This document shows positions 12,401 through 25,304 of a stretch of DNA of 64,000 nucleotides, in pieces. Below the pieces are notes generated by a model. It ran no database searches. It saw nothing but the letters and a program-made list of their open reading frames with translations, and was not told the origin of the DNA. The DNA is from Symsagittifera roscoffensis (lineage: Eukaryota > Xenacoelomorpha > Acoela > Convolutidae). The translations under genes were made by a program, and so were the position numbers. The stretch spans positions 41,047,430 to 41,111,429 of the forward strand of contig NC_087065.1 in NCBI RefSeq assembly GCF_963678635.1, read 5' to 3'. Within the stretch, counting starts at the first letter, position 1, and each line of letters opens with the position of its first letter.

Positions 12401-13142
12401 TTGTGCACTGCCCCGAGTAGCGTGTTGCCTAATTCAAAGGGCTCCTGATGCTGCGGTCGTTCCTTGCTCTAAAGAACCCGTTTACTTGAATCTGATGTCT
12501 CAAATTGGTATAATGAGCAGTGTTGCTGTCATGGTATATGTTAATAGCTTCATTTCGCATGTTCAGTACATTCAAGCAACTTTTCCCTTGGCTTACACTT
12601 GTAAGTGAATCAGCTACCAGTAGTCCGGTTTTTCCTTTGAGTTCCTGTATGCCTTCATTTAAACCTTATGGGCTGCTGAGGGCTGTACCATTTTCATCTT
12701 TGATGAAGATTTCTACTAGTTTTTCTTGTCTGCTTGGGAATCTTGCATTCTTCTCTGCTATTGCAAACGTTCGGACACCAGTCGTTGTTTCTGCTGAGAT
12801 AGGTAGTGCTGTCCGATGTTTCGTACGTTACAGCAATTGTTCGCCAATTTCTTCGATCATGAAACCCCAACCAAGAAGGCATGGTAAGCAGTTATCAGCC
12901 GTTATTAAAATGTTTCGGGCGATATCTCCGGATTTTGGTTTCATTTGGATTTTGATGTCGACACTGCCAAGTTTTTGAAACATTGAACTGTTAGCCGCTA
13001 ACACTTTACTGTTAAAAGCCTTTATGCTTCCCGGCTTTCCAAGCCGCTCATACGTGTCAAAACTAACGAACGAAATGCTACTCCCGATTTCCCGTTCAAT
13101 AGTAAGCCCACACTGAAACATTTCGATTTGTTTTTGGAGCAC
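9437..13142 (-). pseudogene. pol (PR-RT-RNase H-IN), unit C
   Basis: The protease block 13142-12828 again has E-I-G-S-S for D-T-G-S-S. RT: VVDYRRLNG and SHIHL (catalytic Asp lost), with YLDD out of frame near 11808-11820. RNase H: KTDASLTEIAAILTQ, frameshifted soon after. Integrase 10645-10376: zinc-domain second Cys replaced (CEKR), VAIAIMGPLLES with Ala for the first catalytic Asp, then deletion of the second-Asp region. IN C-terminus 9997-9779 (EKVQLFNQTLCEGQTKKF). The region is nearly identical to 15546-19228. Confidence 0.86.
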
Positions 13143-13149
13143 ACCCTGG

Positions 13150-14073
13150 TCACGTTGGTTCGTTCCGTCCTTTTATTCTTAGGGCATTTTCGCTTAACGT
13201 GGATAGGTTTTCCACCAGTAAAACAATTACTACAGTTCTTTGCCCAATGACCCTTTTGCCCACATAGTCAACATATGTCATTGTGGTTTTCCCTTCTCGG
13301 ATTGCCATTTCTTTCTCGCGTTTTTGGTCCTGAGGTTGGAGTTCTTGCTCCATCTCTTGAAACTTGCTCCGTATATCGGTTTCCATTGCGTCGCATTCCT
13401 CCCCAGGGGTTGTTGTCTCGTCGACCATGGGTTTATTTTTATTACCAACCGACATCTTCTGAACTGGTCTGTTCATCGAGTCCGTTAGCATTTCTGTCTG
13501 ATCCCTCCGTATGGCTGTTATTCGGGGCGTTTGTTCTTTTTCCTCAATTCCAATTACGGCTCCCAGATGAAGTGCGCACTCTAAAGCATTCGCCTTGTTC
13601 ATTTCCTTGTCTCCAATTGTCTTGCGAAACCGTAGGATTGAGTCTAACTTGGCTGTTGTGGATTCCTTCGAGAAGCACTAGCAGGTCTCTTATGTCCTGA
13701 GATTTGTCAAATGTTGTAATTCACCCAGTAAATCTGTTAACTTTTCACCTGCCTGCTGCGCGCGACGCTCTAGCCGACCGCGGAAGACCACCGGTTTTTC
13801 AATGTAATGAATTTGAAAAACTTTAACGGTCTCATCATAGCTGAGAAGGTTAAGTAGCCTCTGGGAGGGTACGGTAAGTAGCCTCTTGAAGCCTTTGGAA
13901 GGGTACGGTAAAAGGCGAAATAATGCAAAAAAAAATTCTGTTTTTCGTGCTGTACGTTTCCAGTTTTGCAGTTCGGCTAATAGCTCAAAATGTGTTGAGT
14001 AGCTTTCAATATCGTTAGGACCGGTGAATGCCTCCGGCAATATTGTTTTGGATACCGAACTTGCCGTTGCCAT
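13150..14073 (-). pseudogene. gag with zinc knuckles, unit C
   Basis: An open 127-codon stretch starts MATASSVSKT and includes the gag-like QIHYIEKPVVFRGRLERR and QQAGEKLTDLLGELQHL, resembling the Retrotrans_gag fold. After a shift, 13602-13150 carries ALECALHLGAVIGIEEKE. The zinc-knuckle TGA sits at about 13262-13270. The start is the same ATG as in units A, D and E. Confidence 0.85.
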
Positions 14074-14235
14074 ACATTACTATCACCCTGTTTACTTTCT
14101 TATCTAGTTTTCCCTGTGGTTGGAATTTTTCTAGGTTTTACCCGCTGATTTCAGCTTAAAATAATCTTTAATGTCCCTCCAACTACAGTTTATGCTCTTT
14201 TTTCAGAGAAATTTGTTATTCACCTCAATTTTCAG

Positions 14236-15510
14236 AAGCATTAGGACAGACTTTTTGCAGAGCGTGAGAGTATTATTGCAATAGATTAATTTTTTGATTG
14301 GGTAAATAAATTTTAGGTGCGACTCTTTGTAATTATTTGTAACTTCCACTGGTACTTTTTCAGTGTAGAAAGCTGTTTCGGCGAATTTGACGAAATTTTC
14401 TTTATTAAAATTTTTCTCCGATTCCGGTTTCTTTTGCTAAATGCCAAATATTTTTTTCTATGTTTTCATTGGTTAAAAACTCCCAGGTGAAAAACATTTT
14501 TAGTTCAATTTGTTTTACATCTTTACTGGTTAATCTCTTGAAGTTTACTGACAAATCAAATGTGGTTTTCTCAGCTGTGAAAGATACGGAAAGGTGGTTC
14601 CTTTTATTCCTACTGAATAAGGGTTTGATTTCTGAAAACTTCAATAGCGAAAAACCACTTTTTACGGAAATTTCAATTTGCCCTGAAAGGTAATTACTAT
14701 TCTTTGTTGCCAAGAGCAAAGAGCTAATTGAGTTCGAAAATTTTGCTAACGAAATTACTGGACCTCCCGTTATTTTCACATCGATAATGTACGTTACCTA
14801 ACCAAATTCGAAACTCTTGTTCCCCCCTTTCTAACTTGTGCCATTCCTGTTGGGTTCTCAAAAACCTACAAACTACCAATAGCTACGATTTTTATTTGTG
14901 CATTCAATGTCCCAATGGTTAATTCATCATTGTTTAGAACTGAGCCGATAATGTTTTTATCAGTTGGCGAAGATCACTCCACTGGATATACATATTTGAC
15001 ACCTCTTTTGTTCACCTCATGAAAGCTTTTGCTAATTTTACTTTGAAACTATTTGAACACTCTGATGCTAACATGCTAACCACTTTCTCCAGAGGTATAG
15101 TAATATCCTCGTTTCCGAAGCCTGGAAATTTAACCGTTTTTGTGTCCCATTTTTTCTCAAGCTTGCAATAAGCTTGGAATTATCATGCAGGTATGTTGCT
15201 TAACCCCATCAGCTGCTTTTCTTAGGAAGAAGCTTGGAATATTCATGCAGCTATGTTGTATAATCCCACCAGCTGCTTTTATTAAGTGCCGTGACTGAAT
15301 ATGACGCCAAATACATGCAATACTTCTGCCTGACTTCTGATGCTACCGGTTTATACATTAAGACCCAGCTTTTAAGCGTATCTGGTTTCCGTTTTGTTTG
15401 AGCGCAATCGCTATTTTTGCTCAAGGATTTTGTTTCAGACTCAAAAAATTTGTTCAAAATCGTGTGCGATTGAAATGTCGCCAGATAGTTCTCCTAAGCT
15501 CACTCGGTTT
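14236..15510 (-). pseudogene. 3' ORF (unrecognised) of unit D
   Basis: Islands are 15457-15251 (NKFFESETKSLSKNSD) and 14779-14405 (GGPVISLAKFSNSIS through FTWEFLTNENIEKNIWHLAK). The frame then shifts and the coding trace ends near 14236, at the fusion with the spacer before unit C gag. The C-terminal Cys-rich extension seen in unit C is absent. Confidence 0.58.
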
Positions 15511-15545
15511 TCTAGTATTGTACAGTTTGTTACCTTTCGTTCCAT

Positions 15546-18500
15546 TTAGTAACTCATAATTAACATCACTAACAGGTTTAGCTGCTTTAGATTCTGATCC
15601 GGTTTTTGCTTTTCTCTTAACGGTATCTTCGGGCCTGTTCTGCTTCCTACGCTTCGTCTTGGTTTGTCGGTGGATCTATTTGGTTGAGTCTCTGTAACTT
15701 CTGATGTGGCAATCGGTTCTTTGATGTCCAATTCTTCCGTGGGAGCACTGAACTTTTTTTTTCGGTTTTAACTGTTTCTCCTTCCGGCGTAGACCGACTA
15801 TGAGATTCTATTTTCGAGTTAGGGAACTCCACAACTACAAAAACGTTTTATTATTCATCCGTTTCTTTGGTTGCATTTAGTTTCTTTCATCCCGCTTCCT
15901 GAGAGTTTACTTTTGTTCGTTCATGAAAAGCCTTTAACTTATCATGCGGAACTATTTGCTGTTTCTTAGATCTTTGGTCTTCAATCACAAAATTTAGATC
16001 ACTTACAGTCTTTATGATTATCAGTGGTCCGTTATAGAACGAATTAAATTTCTTTGTCTGTCCCTCGCAAAGGGTTTGGTTAAAAAGTTGTACTTTGTCG
16101 TTCACGTTATACTTAGGTCAGATTTGTTTTTCCTCGTAGAAAATCTTTTCCTGTTCTTTTTCGACGTTCATTGTATTACGCACCAGTTCGTGGCTGGTTT
16201 GGAGTTCCTTCCTCAGGTCTCTGACGTAATCGTTGGCGTTGCAAACACTTTAGTTTGTGATGTTTTGTACATGCAATCTATCGGCACGATGAAGTAATAC
16301 GGATTATATTTTGTCACTGCATGAATTGAAGATCTGTAAGCCATCATAACTGTTTGAAGAAGATTGGCCTAGTCATTGTGGTTTTTTTGGCACATATTTA
16401 GACAAGACTGCTTCGATTGCTCTGTTGCTTTTTTCAATCAGTTTGTGCCCCTGCAGATTAGCTGGGCATTCAAAGCTTGAAATTCAATTGTCGACCAATG
16501 CCTTAGCTACTGTCTTTGCTAATTTGTTTTGAAGTGATAACGCTTCGTACCAATTTGAGAATTGATTTCCGATTACAATAATATACTTGAATTCTTCTGA
16601 TTCCAGTAGCGGTCCCATGATAGCGATCGCTACATGCCAAAACGGATAGCTTGGTTTCAATATCTGCAGTGAATTTTCATTTTTCTGGCTAGGTTTCTTC
16701 TTTGTTGTGCGCTTTTCACAGCTATTAACCCAATCTCCAATATCCCGACTCATTCCAGTCCAGTAAAACTATTCTTGAGTATACTGAAAAGTCTTTAATT
16801 AAACAAAATGAACACAATATTTATGTAGCGAAATGAGCATTTCCTACATGAACACTGGAGTCACAACAATTCTTTGGACTACGATGTACTGTTCTTTGAT
16901 CAGTTTCTGTCTTTTTAGTAAGTCTTTTTCAAAAAACAATTTTTTGAAATCTGTCCAAAATTTCCATAAAGTTTTTGAGGAGCCACTCGTTTGCCTTTTC
17001 TCTGGCCTCTCCTTGTTTTGCACACAGCTTTTTGTCGTTCTTATTTCACTAGATTTCAGTTGAACCGTTTTTAATTCCAAATTGGAAGATTTTAGGGCTT
17101 CTTCTCAGATATTTTTCGAAATATCTGTTGTTTTTTGTGATTGATTAACCATCTCCTCAGTGGTAGTTGGAACCCTTGATAAACAGTCTGCATGTGGAAT
17201 TTTCTTGCCCACCTCGTGCTTAATTTCGAATGGGAACTGCCCTAGTTTTTCCAACCATCTAGCTATCATACTGTCTGGCTCTTTGAAGCTTTAGAGCAAC
17301 ATTAAGGCTCTGTGATCAGTAACTAATAAAAAGATTTGTCACAACAGTTAGTCCGGAAATAATGCGTGAAGTGTACGATTGCGTATAGTTCCCTTTTGGT
17401 TGAAAAGTAATTGTGTTGTCCATTATTCAGCGTTTTGCTGGTGTACGCAATAACTCAATTTCTACCTTGCTGCTTTTGTGTCAATATGGCTGCTATCTCA
17501 GTTAATGAAGCATCCGTTTTTAGGCTATACATACCTTCATCAATTGAATATCCCAGTATTGGTGCTTTCTGCAGTTTCTTTTCAATGCTTCCTTTCAATG
17601 CTCTTATTAAGAAGTTTGTAGAGTGGTTCAGCAGTCTTTCCAAACCCTTCAATAAATTTTCCGTAGATTCAAATGAGTTCTATTACCGCCCGCAGTTGTT
17701 GATATTGTGAGGATCTTTCTTGTATTACAGTGAGTTTATCTTTTCCAGATCAACTTCTACGCCGTTGTTCGACAAAATATGCCCAAGAAAATGAATTTTA
17801 GTTTAAAAGAACCTGCCTTTTGTTCTAATTAATTTTAAATCAGCTTTATTCAGTCGACCCAAAATAACGTCCAAACTCTCTAGTTGTTCTTGAAATGTTC
17901 TACCAAAGGTTATAATGTCGTCTAGGTAGACCAAAGCAATTTCGTATGTTAACCCACTTTGTATCAACTCCATTAAATTTTGAAATGCTCCTGGCGCGGA
18001 GAGCCATCGGTAGACCTTTGCTTTTAAAGAGACCCATTGGCGTTATAAAGGCAGTAAGATGTTGGGAGTCTTCTCTTAGCGCCATTTAAAAACAACCAGA
18101 AATTAAGTGAATGTGGGAAAAGATCATGTTATCATCCAATGAGTCAACGACATCACTTACCTTTGGTAGGGACCAGCTTACTCTTTTATCTGACCGTTCA
18201 GTCTTCTGTAATCAACTACTAACCTGTGGGTACCCTCTTTGTTCTCAACAAGTATGGTTGGTATTGCACAATTCGAGTGAGTTGGTTCAACTAGTAGTTC
18301 GCTTTTTCTAAATCCTCCCAGATCTTTTTCATGGCATTCCACTTTTCATAATTCATACTTCCTATGCCGAAATGGCTTTGCATCAGCGATTAATTTAATT
18401 TTATGTCTAACTTTATCCAAAAACTTGAGTCCGTTGAGCTGCATGAAAAAGAACTGGTTATGTTTCTCAAACATTATCTGCAAACTTGTCTTTTCCTCAG

Positions 18501-19228
18501 ATGCCAATTGTGCACTGCCCCGAGTAGCGTGTTGCCTAATTCAAAGGGCTCCTAATGCTGCGGTCGTTCCTTGCTCTAAAGAACCCGTTTACTTGAATCT
18601 GATGTCTCAAATTGGTATAATGAGCAGTGTTGCTGTCATGGTATATGTTAATAGCTTCATTTCGCATGTTCAGTACATTCAAGCAACTTTTCCCTTGGCT
18701 TACACTTGTAAGTGAATCAGCTACCAGTAGTCCGGTTTTTCCTTTGAGTTCCTGTATGCCTTCATTTAAACCTTATGGGCTGCTGAGGGCTGTACCATTT
18801 TCATCTTTGATGAAGATTTCTACTAGTTTTTCTTGTCTGCTTGGGAATCTTGCATTCTTCTCTGCTATTGCAAACGTTCGGACACCAGTCGTTGTTTCTG
18901 CTGAGATAGGTAGTGCTGTCCGATGTTTCGTACTGTACAGCAATTGTTCGCCAATTTCTTCGATCATGAAACCCCAACCAAGAAGGCATGGTAAGCAGTT
19001 ATCAGCCGTTATTAAAATGTTTCGGGCGATATCTCCGGATTTTGGTTTCATTTGGATTTTGATGTCGACACTGCCAAGTTTTTGAAACATTGAACTGTTA
19101 GCCGCTAACACTTTACTGTTAAAAGCCTTTATGCTTCCCGGCTTTCCAAGCCGCTCATACGTGTCAAAACTAACGAACGAAATGCTACTCCCGATTTCCC
19201 GTTCAATAGTAAGCCCACACTGAAACAT
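15546..19228 (-). pseudogene. pol (PR-RT-RNase H-IN), unit D
   Basis: The protease runs open with its linker for 151 codons (19228-18773), including EIGSSISFVSFD and LLGWGFM. RT shows SHIHL and a one-base loss near 18187 within the VVDYR block. RNase H starts KTDASLTEIAAILTQ. The integrase block 16753-16484 has AIAIMGP and the same second-Asp deletion. The IN C-terminus is 16105-15887. Confidence 0.86.
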
Positions 19229-19256
19229 TTCGATTTGTTATTGGAGCACACCCTGG

Positions 19257-20180
19257 TCACGTTGGTTCGTTCCGTCCTTTTATTCTTAGGGCATTTTCGC
19301 TTAACGTGGATAGGTTTTCCACCAGTAAAACAATTACTACAGTTCTTTGCCCAATGACCCCTTTGCCCACATAGTCAACATATGTCATTGTGGTTTTCCC
19401 TTCTCGGATTGCCATTTTTTTCTCGCGTTTTTGGTCCTGAGGTTGGAGTTCTTGCTCCATCTCTTGAAACTTGCTCCCTATATCGGTTTCCATTGCGTCG
19501 CATTCCTCCCCAGGGGTTGTTGTCTCGTCGACCATGGGTTTATTTTTATTACCAACCGACATCTTCTGAACTGGTCTGTTCATCGAGTCCGTTAGCATTT
19601 CTGTCTGATCCCTCCGTATGGCTGTTATTCGGGGCGTTTGTTCTTTTTCCTCAATTCCAATTACGGCTTCCAGATGAAGTGCGCACTCTAAAGCATTCGC
19701 CTTGTTCATTTCCTTGTCTCCAATTGTCTTGCGAAGCCGTAGGATTGAGTCTAACTTGGCTGTTGTGGATTCCTTCGAGAAGCACTAGCAGGTCTCTTAT
19801 GTCCTGAGATTTGTCAAATGTTGTAATTCACCCAGTAAATCTGTTAACTTTCCACCTGCCTGCTGCGCGCGACGCTCTAGCCGACCGCGGAAGACCACCG
19901 GTTTTTCAATGTAATGAATTTGAAAAACTTTAACGGTCTCATCATAGCTGAGAAGGTTAAGTAGCCTCTGGGAGGGTACGGTAAGTAGCCTCTTGAAGCC
20001 TTTGGAAGGGTACGGTAAAAGGCGAAATAATGCAAAAAAAAATTCTGTTTTTCGTGCTGTACGTTTCCAGTTTTGCAGTTCGGCTAATAGCTCAAAATGT
20101 GTTGAGTAGCTTTCAATATCGTTAGGACCGGTGAATGCCTCCGGCAATATTGTTTTGGATACCGAACTTGCCGTTGCCAT
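19257..20180 (-). pseudogene. gag with zinc knuckles, unit D
   Basis: Same organisation as unit C: a 127-codon open 5' stretch from the MATASSV start, then 19709-19257 in another frame, and the zinc-knuckle TGA at about 19369-19377. It keeps QQAGGKLTDLLGEL, against QQAGEKLTDLLGEL in unit C. Confidence 0.85.
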
Positions 20181-20339
20181 ACATTACTATCACCCTGTTT
20201 ACTTTCTTATCTAGTTTTCCCTGTGGTTGGAATTTTCTAGGTTTTACCCGCTGATTTCAGCTTAAAATAATCTTTAATGTCCCTCCAACTACAGTTTATG
20301 CTCTTTTTTCAGAGAAATTTGTTATTCACCTCAATTTTC

Positions 20340-21610
20340 AGAAGCATTAGGACAGACTTTTTGCAGAGCGTGAGAGTATTATTGCAATAGATTAATTTTT
20401 TGATTGGGTAAATAAATTTTAGGTGCGACTCTTTGTAATTATTTGTAACTTCCACTGGTACTTTTTCAGTGTAGAAAGCTGTTTCGGCGAATTTGACGAA
20501 ATTTTCTTTATTAAAATTTTTCTCCGATTCCGGTTTCTTTTGCTAAATGCCAAATATTTTTTTCTATGTTTTCATTGGTTAAAAACTCCCAGGTGAAAAA
20601 CATTTTTAGTTCAATTTGTTTTACATCTTTACTGGTTAATCTCTTGAAGTTTACTGACAAATCAAACGTGGTTTTCTCAGCTGTGAAAGATACGGAAAGG
20701 TGGTTCCTTTTATTCCTACTGAATAAGGGTTTGATTTCTGAAAACTTCAATAGCGAAAAACCACTTTTTACGGAAATTTCAATTTGCCCTGAAAGGTAAT
20801 TACTATTCTTTTTTGCCAAGAGCAAAGAGCTAATTGAGTTCGAAAATTTTGCTAACGAAATTACTGGACCTCCCGTTATTTTCACATCGATAATTTACGT
20901 TACCTAACCAAATTCGAAACTCTTGTTCCCCCCTTTCTAACTTGTGCCATTCCTGTTGGGTTCTCAAAAACCTACAAACTACCAATAGCTACGATTTTTA
21001 TTTTTGCATTCAATGTGCCAATGGTTAATTCACCATTGTTTAAAACTGAGCCGATAATTTTTTTATCAGTTGGCGAAGACCACTCCACTGGATATACATA
21101 TTTGACACCTCTTTTGATCACCTCATGAAAGCTTTTGCTAATTTTACTTTGAAAATATTTGAACACTCTGATGCTGACATGCTAACCACATTCTCCAGAG
21201 GTATAGTAAAATCCGTTTCCAAAGCCTAGAAATTTAACCGTTTTTGTGTCCCATTTTTTCTCAAGCTTGCAATAAGCATGGAATTATCATGCAGGTATGT
21301 TGCTTAACCCCACCAGCTGCTTTTCTTAGGAAGAAGCTTGGAATATTCATGCAGCTATGTTGCATAATCCCACCAGCTGCTTTTATTAAGTGCCGTGACT
21401 GAATATGACGCCAAATACATGCAATACTTCTGCCTGACTTCTGATGCTACTGGTTTATACATTAAGTCCCAGCTTTTAAGCGGATCTGGTTTCCGTTTTG
21501 TTTGAGGCAATCGCTATTTTTGCTCAAGTATTTTGTTTCAGACTCAAAAAATTTGTTCAAAATCGTGTGCGATTGAAATGTCGCCAGATAGTTCTCCTAA
21601 GCTCACTCGG
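20340..21610 (-). pseudogene. 3' ORF (unrecognised) of unit E
   Basis: The best-preserved N-terminal half in the array is 21166-20972: 64 codons with SKSFHEVIKRGVKYVYPVEW and LTIGTLNAKIKIVAIG, a pattern suggesting beta strands. The C-terminal half is 20885-20511. No transmembrane segment or family motif is evident. Confidence 0.58.
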
Positions 21611-21648
21611 TTTTCTAGTATTGTACAGTTTATTACCTTTCGTTCCAT

Positions 21649-24600
21649 TTAGTAACTCATAATTAACATCACTAACAGGTTTAGCTGCTTTAGATTCTGA
21701 TCCGGTTTTTGCTTTTCTCTTAACGGTATCTTCGGGCCTGTTCTGCTTCCTACGCTTCGTCTTGGTTTGTCGGTGGGTCTATTTGGTTGAGTCTCTGTAA
21801 CTTCTGATGTGGCAATCGGTTCTTTGATGTCCAATTCTTCCGTGGGAGCACTGAACTTTTTTTCTTTTCGGTTTTAACTGCTTCTCCTTCCGGCGTAGAC
21901 CGACTAGGAGATTCTAATTTCGAGTTAGGGAACTCCACAACTACAAAAACGTTTTTATTATTCATCCGTTTCTTTGGTTGCATTTAGTTTCTTTCATCCC
22001 GCTTCCTGAGAGTTTACTTTTGTTCGTTCATGAAAAGCCTTTAACTTATCATGCTGAACTATTTGCTGTTTCTTAGATCTTTGGTCTTCAATCACAAAAT
22101 TTAGATCACTTACAGTCTTTATGATTATCAGTGGTCCATTATAGAACGACTTAAATTTCTTTGTCTGTCCCTCGCAAAGAGTTTGGTTAAAAAGTTGTAC
22201 TTTGTCGTTCACGTTAAACTTAGGTCAATTTTGTTTTTCCCCGTAGAAAATCTTTTCCTGTTCTTTTTCGACGTTCATTGTATTACGCACCAGTTCGTGG
22301 CTTGTTTGGAGTTCCTTCCTCAGGTCTCTGACGTAATCGTTGGCGTTGCAAACACTTTAGTTTGTGATGTTTTGTACATGCAATCTATCGGCACGATGAA
22401 GTAATACGGATTTTATTTTGTCACTGCATGAATTGAAGATCTGTAAGCCATTATAACTGTTTGAGAGAAGATTGGCCTAGTCATTGTGGTTTTTTTGGCA
22501 CATATTTAGACAAGACTGCTTCGATTGCTCTGTTGCTTTTTTCAATCAGTTTGTGCCCCTGCAGATTAGCTGGGCATTCAAAGCTTGAAATTTAATTGTC
22601 GACCAATGCCTTAGCTACTGTCTTTGCTTCTTTGTTTTGAAGTGGTAACGCTTCGTACCAATTTGAGAATTGATTTCCGATTACAAGAATAAACTTGAAT
22701 TCTTCTGATTCCAATAGCGGTCCCATGATAGCGATCGCTACATGCCAAAACGGATAGCTTGGTTTCAATGTCTGCAGTGAATTTTCATTTTTCTGGCTAG
22801 GTCTCTTCTTTGTTGTGCGCTTTTCACAGCTATTAACCCAATCTTCAATATCCCGACTCATTCCAGGACAGTAAAACTATTCTTGAGTATACTGAAAAGT
22901 CTTTTTGTAACCAAAATGAACACAATATTTATGTAGCGAATTGAGCATTTCCTACATGAACACTGGAGTCACAACAATTCTTTGGACTACGATGTACTGT
23001 TCTTTGATCAGTTTCTGTCTTTTTTGTAAGTCTTTTTCAAAAAACAATTTTTTGAAATCTGTCCAAAATTTCCATAAAGTTTTTGAGCAGCCACTCGTTT
23101 CCCTTTTCTCTGGCCTCTCCTTGTTTTGCACACAGCTTTTTGTCGTTCTTATTTCACTAGATTTCAGTTGAACCGTTTTTAATTCCAAATTGGAAGATTT
23201 TAGAGCTTCTTCTCAGATATTTTTCGAATTATCTGTTGTTTTTTGTGATTGATTAACCATCTCCTCAGTGGTAGTTGGAACCCTTGATAAACAGTCTGCA
23301 TGTGGAATTTTCTTGCCCACCTCGTGCTTAATTTCGAATGGGAACTGCCCTAGTTTTTCCAACCATCTAGCTATCATACTGTCTGGCTCTTTGAAGCTTT
23401 AGAGCAACATTAAGGCTCTGTGATCAGTAACTAATAAAAAGATTTGTCACAACAGTTAGTCCGGAAATAATGCGTGAAGTGTACGATTGCGTATAGTTCC
23501 CTTTTGGTTGAAAAGTAATTGTGTTGTCCATTATTCAGCGTTTTGCTGGTGTACGCAATAACTCGATTTCTACCTTGCTGCTTTTGTGTCAATATGGCTG
23601 CTATCCCAGTTAATGAAGCATCCGTTTTTAGGCTATACATACCTTCTTCATTTGAATATCCCAGTATTGGTGCTTGCTGCAGTTTCTTTTCAATGCTTCC
23701 TTGCAAGCTTCATAAAGAAAGAATTTTTCGCTCTTATTAAGAAGTTTGTAGAGTGGTTCAGCTGTCTTTCCAAACCCTTCAATAAACTTTCGGTAGATTC
23801 AAATGAGTCCTAATACCGCCCGCAGTTGTTGATATTGTGAGGATCTTTCATGTAGTTCAGTGAGTTTATCTTTTCCGAATCAACTTCTACGCCGTTGTTC
23901 GACAAAATATGCCTAAGAAAATGAATTTTTGCTTAAAAGAACCTGCATTTTGTTCTGTTTAATTTTAAATCAGCTTTATTCAGTCGACACAGAATAACGT
24001 CCAAACTCTCTAGTTGTTCTTGAAATGTTCTACCAAAGGTTATAATGTCGTCTAGGTAGACCAAAGCAATTTCGTATGATAACCCACTTTGTATCAACTC
24101 CATTAAATTTTGAAATGCTCCTGGCCATCGGTAGACTTTTGCTTTTAAAGAGACCCATTGGCGTTATAAAGGCAGTAAGATGTTGGGAGTCTTCTCTTAG
24201 CGCCTTCTTTGGTAGGGACCAGCTTACTCTTTTGATCTGACCGTTCAGTCCTCTGTAATCAACTACTAACCTGTGGGTTCCGTCTTTTTTCTCAACAAGT
24301 ATGGTTGGTATTGCCCAATTCGAGTGAGCTGGTTCAACTAGTAGTTCGCCTTTTCTAAGTCCTCCCAGATCTTTTTCATGGCATTCCACTTTTCATAATT
24401 CATACTTCCTATGCCAAAATGGCTTTGCATCAGCGATTAATTTCATTTTATGTCTAATTTTATCCAAAAAACTTGAGTCCGTTGAGCTGCATGAAAAAGA
24501 ACTGGTTATGTTTCTCAAACATTATCTGCAAACTTGTCTTTTCCTTAGATGCCAATTGTGCACTGCCCCGAGTAGCGTGTTGCCTAATTCAAAGGGCTCC

Positions 24601-25276
24601 TGATGCTGCGGTCGTTCCTTGCTCTAAAGAAGCCGTTTACTTGAATCTGATGTCTCAAATTGGTATAATGAGCAGTGTTGCTGTCATGGTATATGTTAAT
24701 AGCTTCATTTCGCATGTTCAGTACATTCAAGCAACTTTTCCCTTGGCTTACACTTGTAAGTGAATCAGCTACCAGTAGTCCGGTTTTTTCTTTGAGTTCC
24801 TGTATGCCTTCATTTAAACCTTCTGGGCTGCTGAGGGCTGTACCCTTTTGATCTTTGATGAAGATTTCTCCTAGTTTTTCTTGTCTGCTTGGGAATCTTG
24901 CATTCTTCTCTGCTATTGCAAACGTTCGGACACCAGTCGTTGTTTCTGCTGATATAGGTAGTGCTGTCCGATGTTTCGTACTGTACAGCAATTGTTCGCC
25001 GATTTCTTCTATCATGAAACCCCAACCAAGAAGGCATGGTTAGCAGTTATCCGCCGTTATTAAAATGTTTTGGGCGATAACTCCGGACTTTGGTTTCATT
25101 TGGATTTTGATGTCGACACTGCCAAGTTTTTGAAACATTGAACTGTTAGCCGCTAACACTTTACTATTAAAAGCCTTTATGCTTCCCGGCTTTCCAAGCC
25201 GCTCATACGTGTCAAAACTAACGAACGAAATGCTACTCCCAATTTCCCGTTCAATAGGAAGCCCACACTGAAACAT
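21649..25276 (-). pseudogene. pol (PR-RT-RNase H-IN), unit E, with RT core deletion
   Basis: Protease 25276-25040 continues into 25015-24584. The RT piece 24389-24030 joins VVDYRGLNGQIKRVSWSLPK directly to ALREDSQHL, so about 85 bp carrying the first RT catalytic Asp is gone. YLDD lies at about 24047-24058 in another frame. RNase H 23706-23431 is the longest in the array (TDASLTGIAAILTQ to AIVHFTHYFRT). The integrase block 22861-22592 has AIAIMGP and the shared second-Asp deletion. The IN C-terminus is 22212-21994. Confidence 0.86.
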
Positions 25277-25304
25277 TTCGATTTGTTATTGGAGCACACC
25301 CTGG

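Larger units (their letters stand above)
7870..14228 (-). mobile_element. Unit C: degenerate Ty3/gypsy retroelement with the longest 3' tail
   Basis: Blocks: gag 14073-13150, protease about 13142-12830, RT about 12235-11780, RNase H about 11544-11220, integrase about 10972-9779, tail 9724-9437, 3' ORF about 9400-7959. Its 3' end (7870-8057) is unlike the other units: the 3' ORF continues past the point where they are truncated and fused to the next gag spacer. The RT catalytic Asp is changed to His (SHIHL), as in unit D. Confidence 0.9.
14229..20335 (-). mobile_element. Unit D: degenerate Ty3/gypsy retroelement, near-duplicate of unit C
   Basis: Blocks: gag 20180-19257, protease about 19228-18930, RT about 18340-17900, RNase H about 17652-17320, integrase about 17080-15887, tail 15832-15546, 3' ORF about 15510-14236. 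By eye 14886-20993 differs from 8780-14885 only at scattered single bases, including the shared RT Asp-to-His change, so these two segments are the products of the most recent duplication. Confidence 0.9.
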
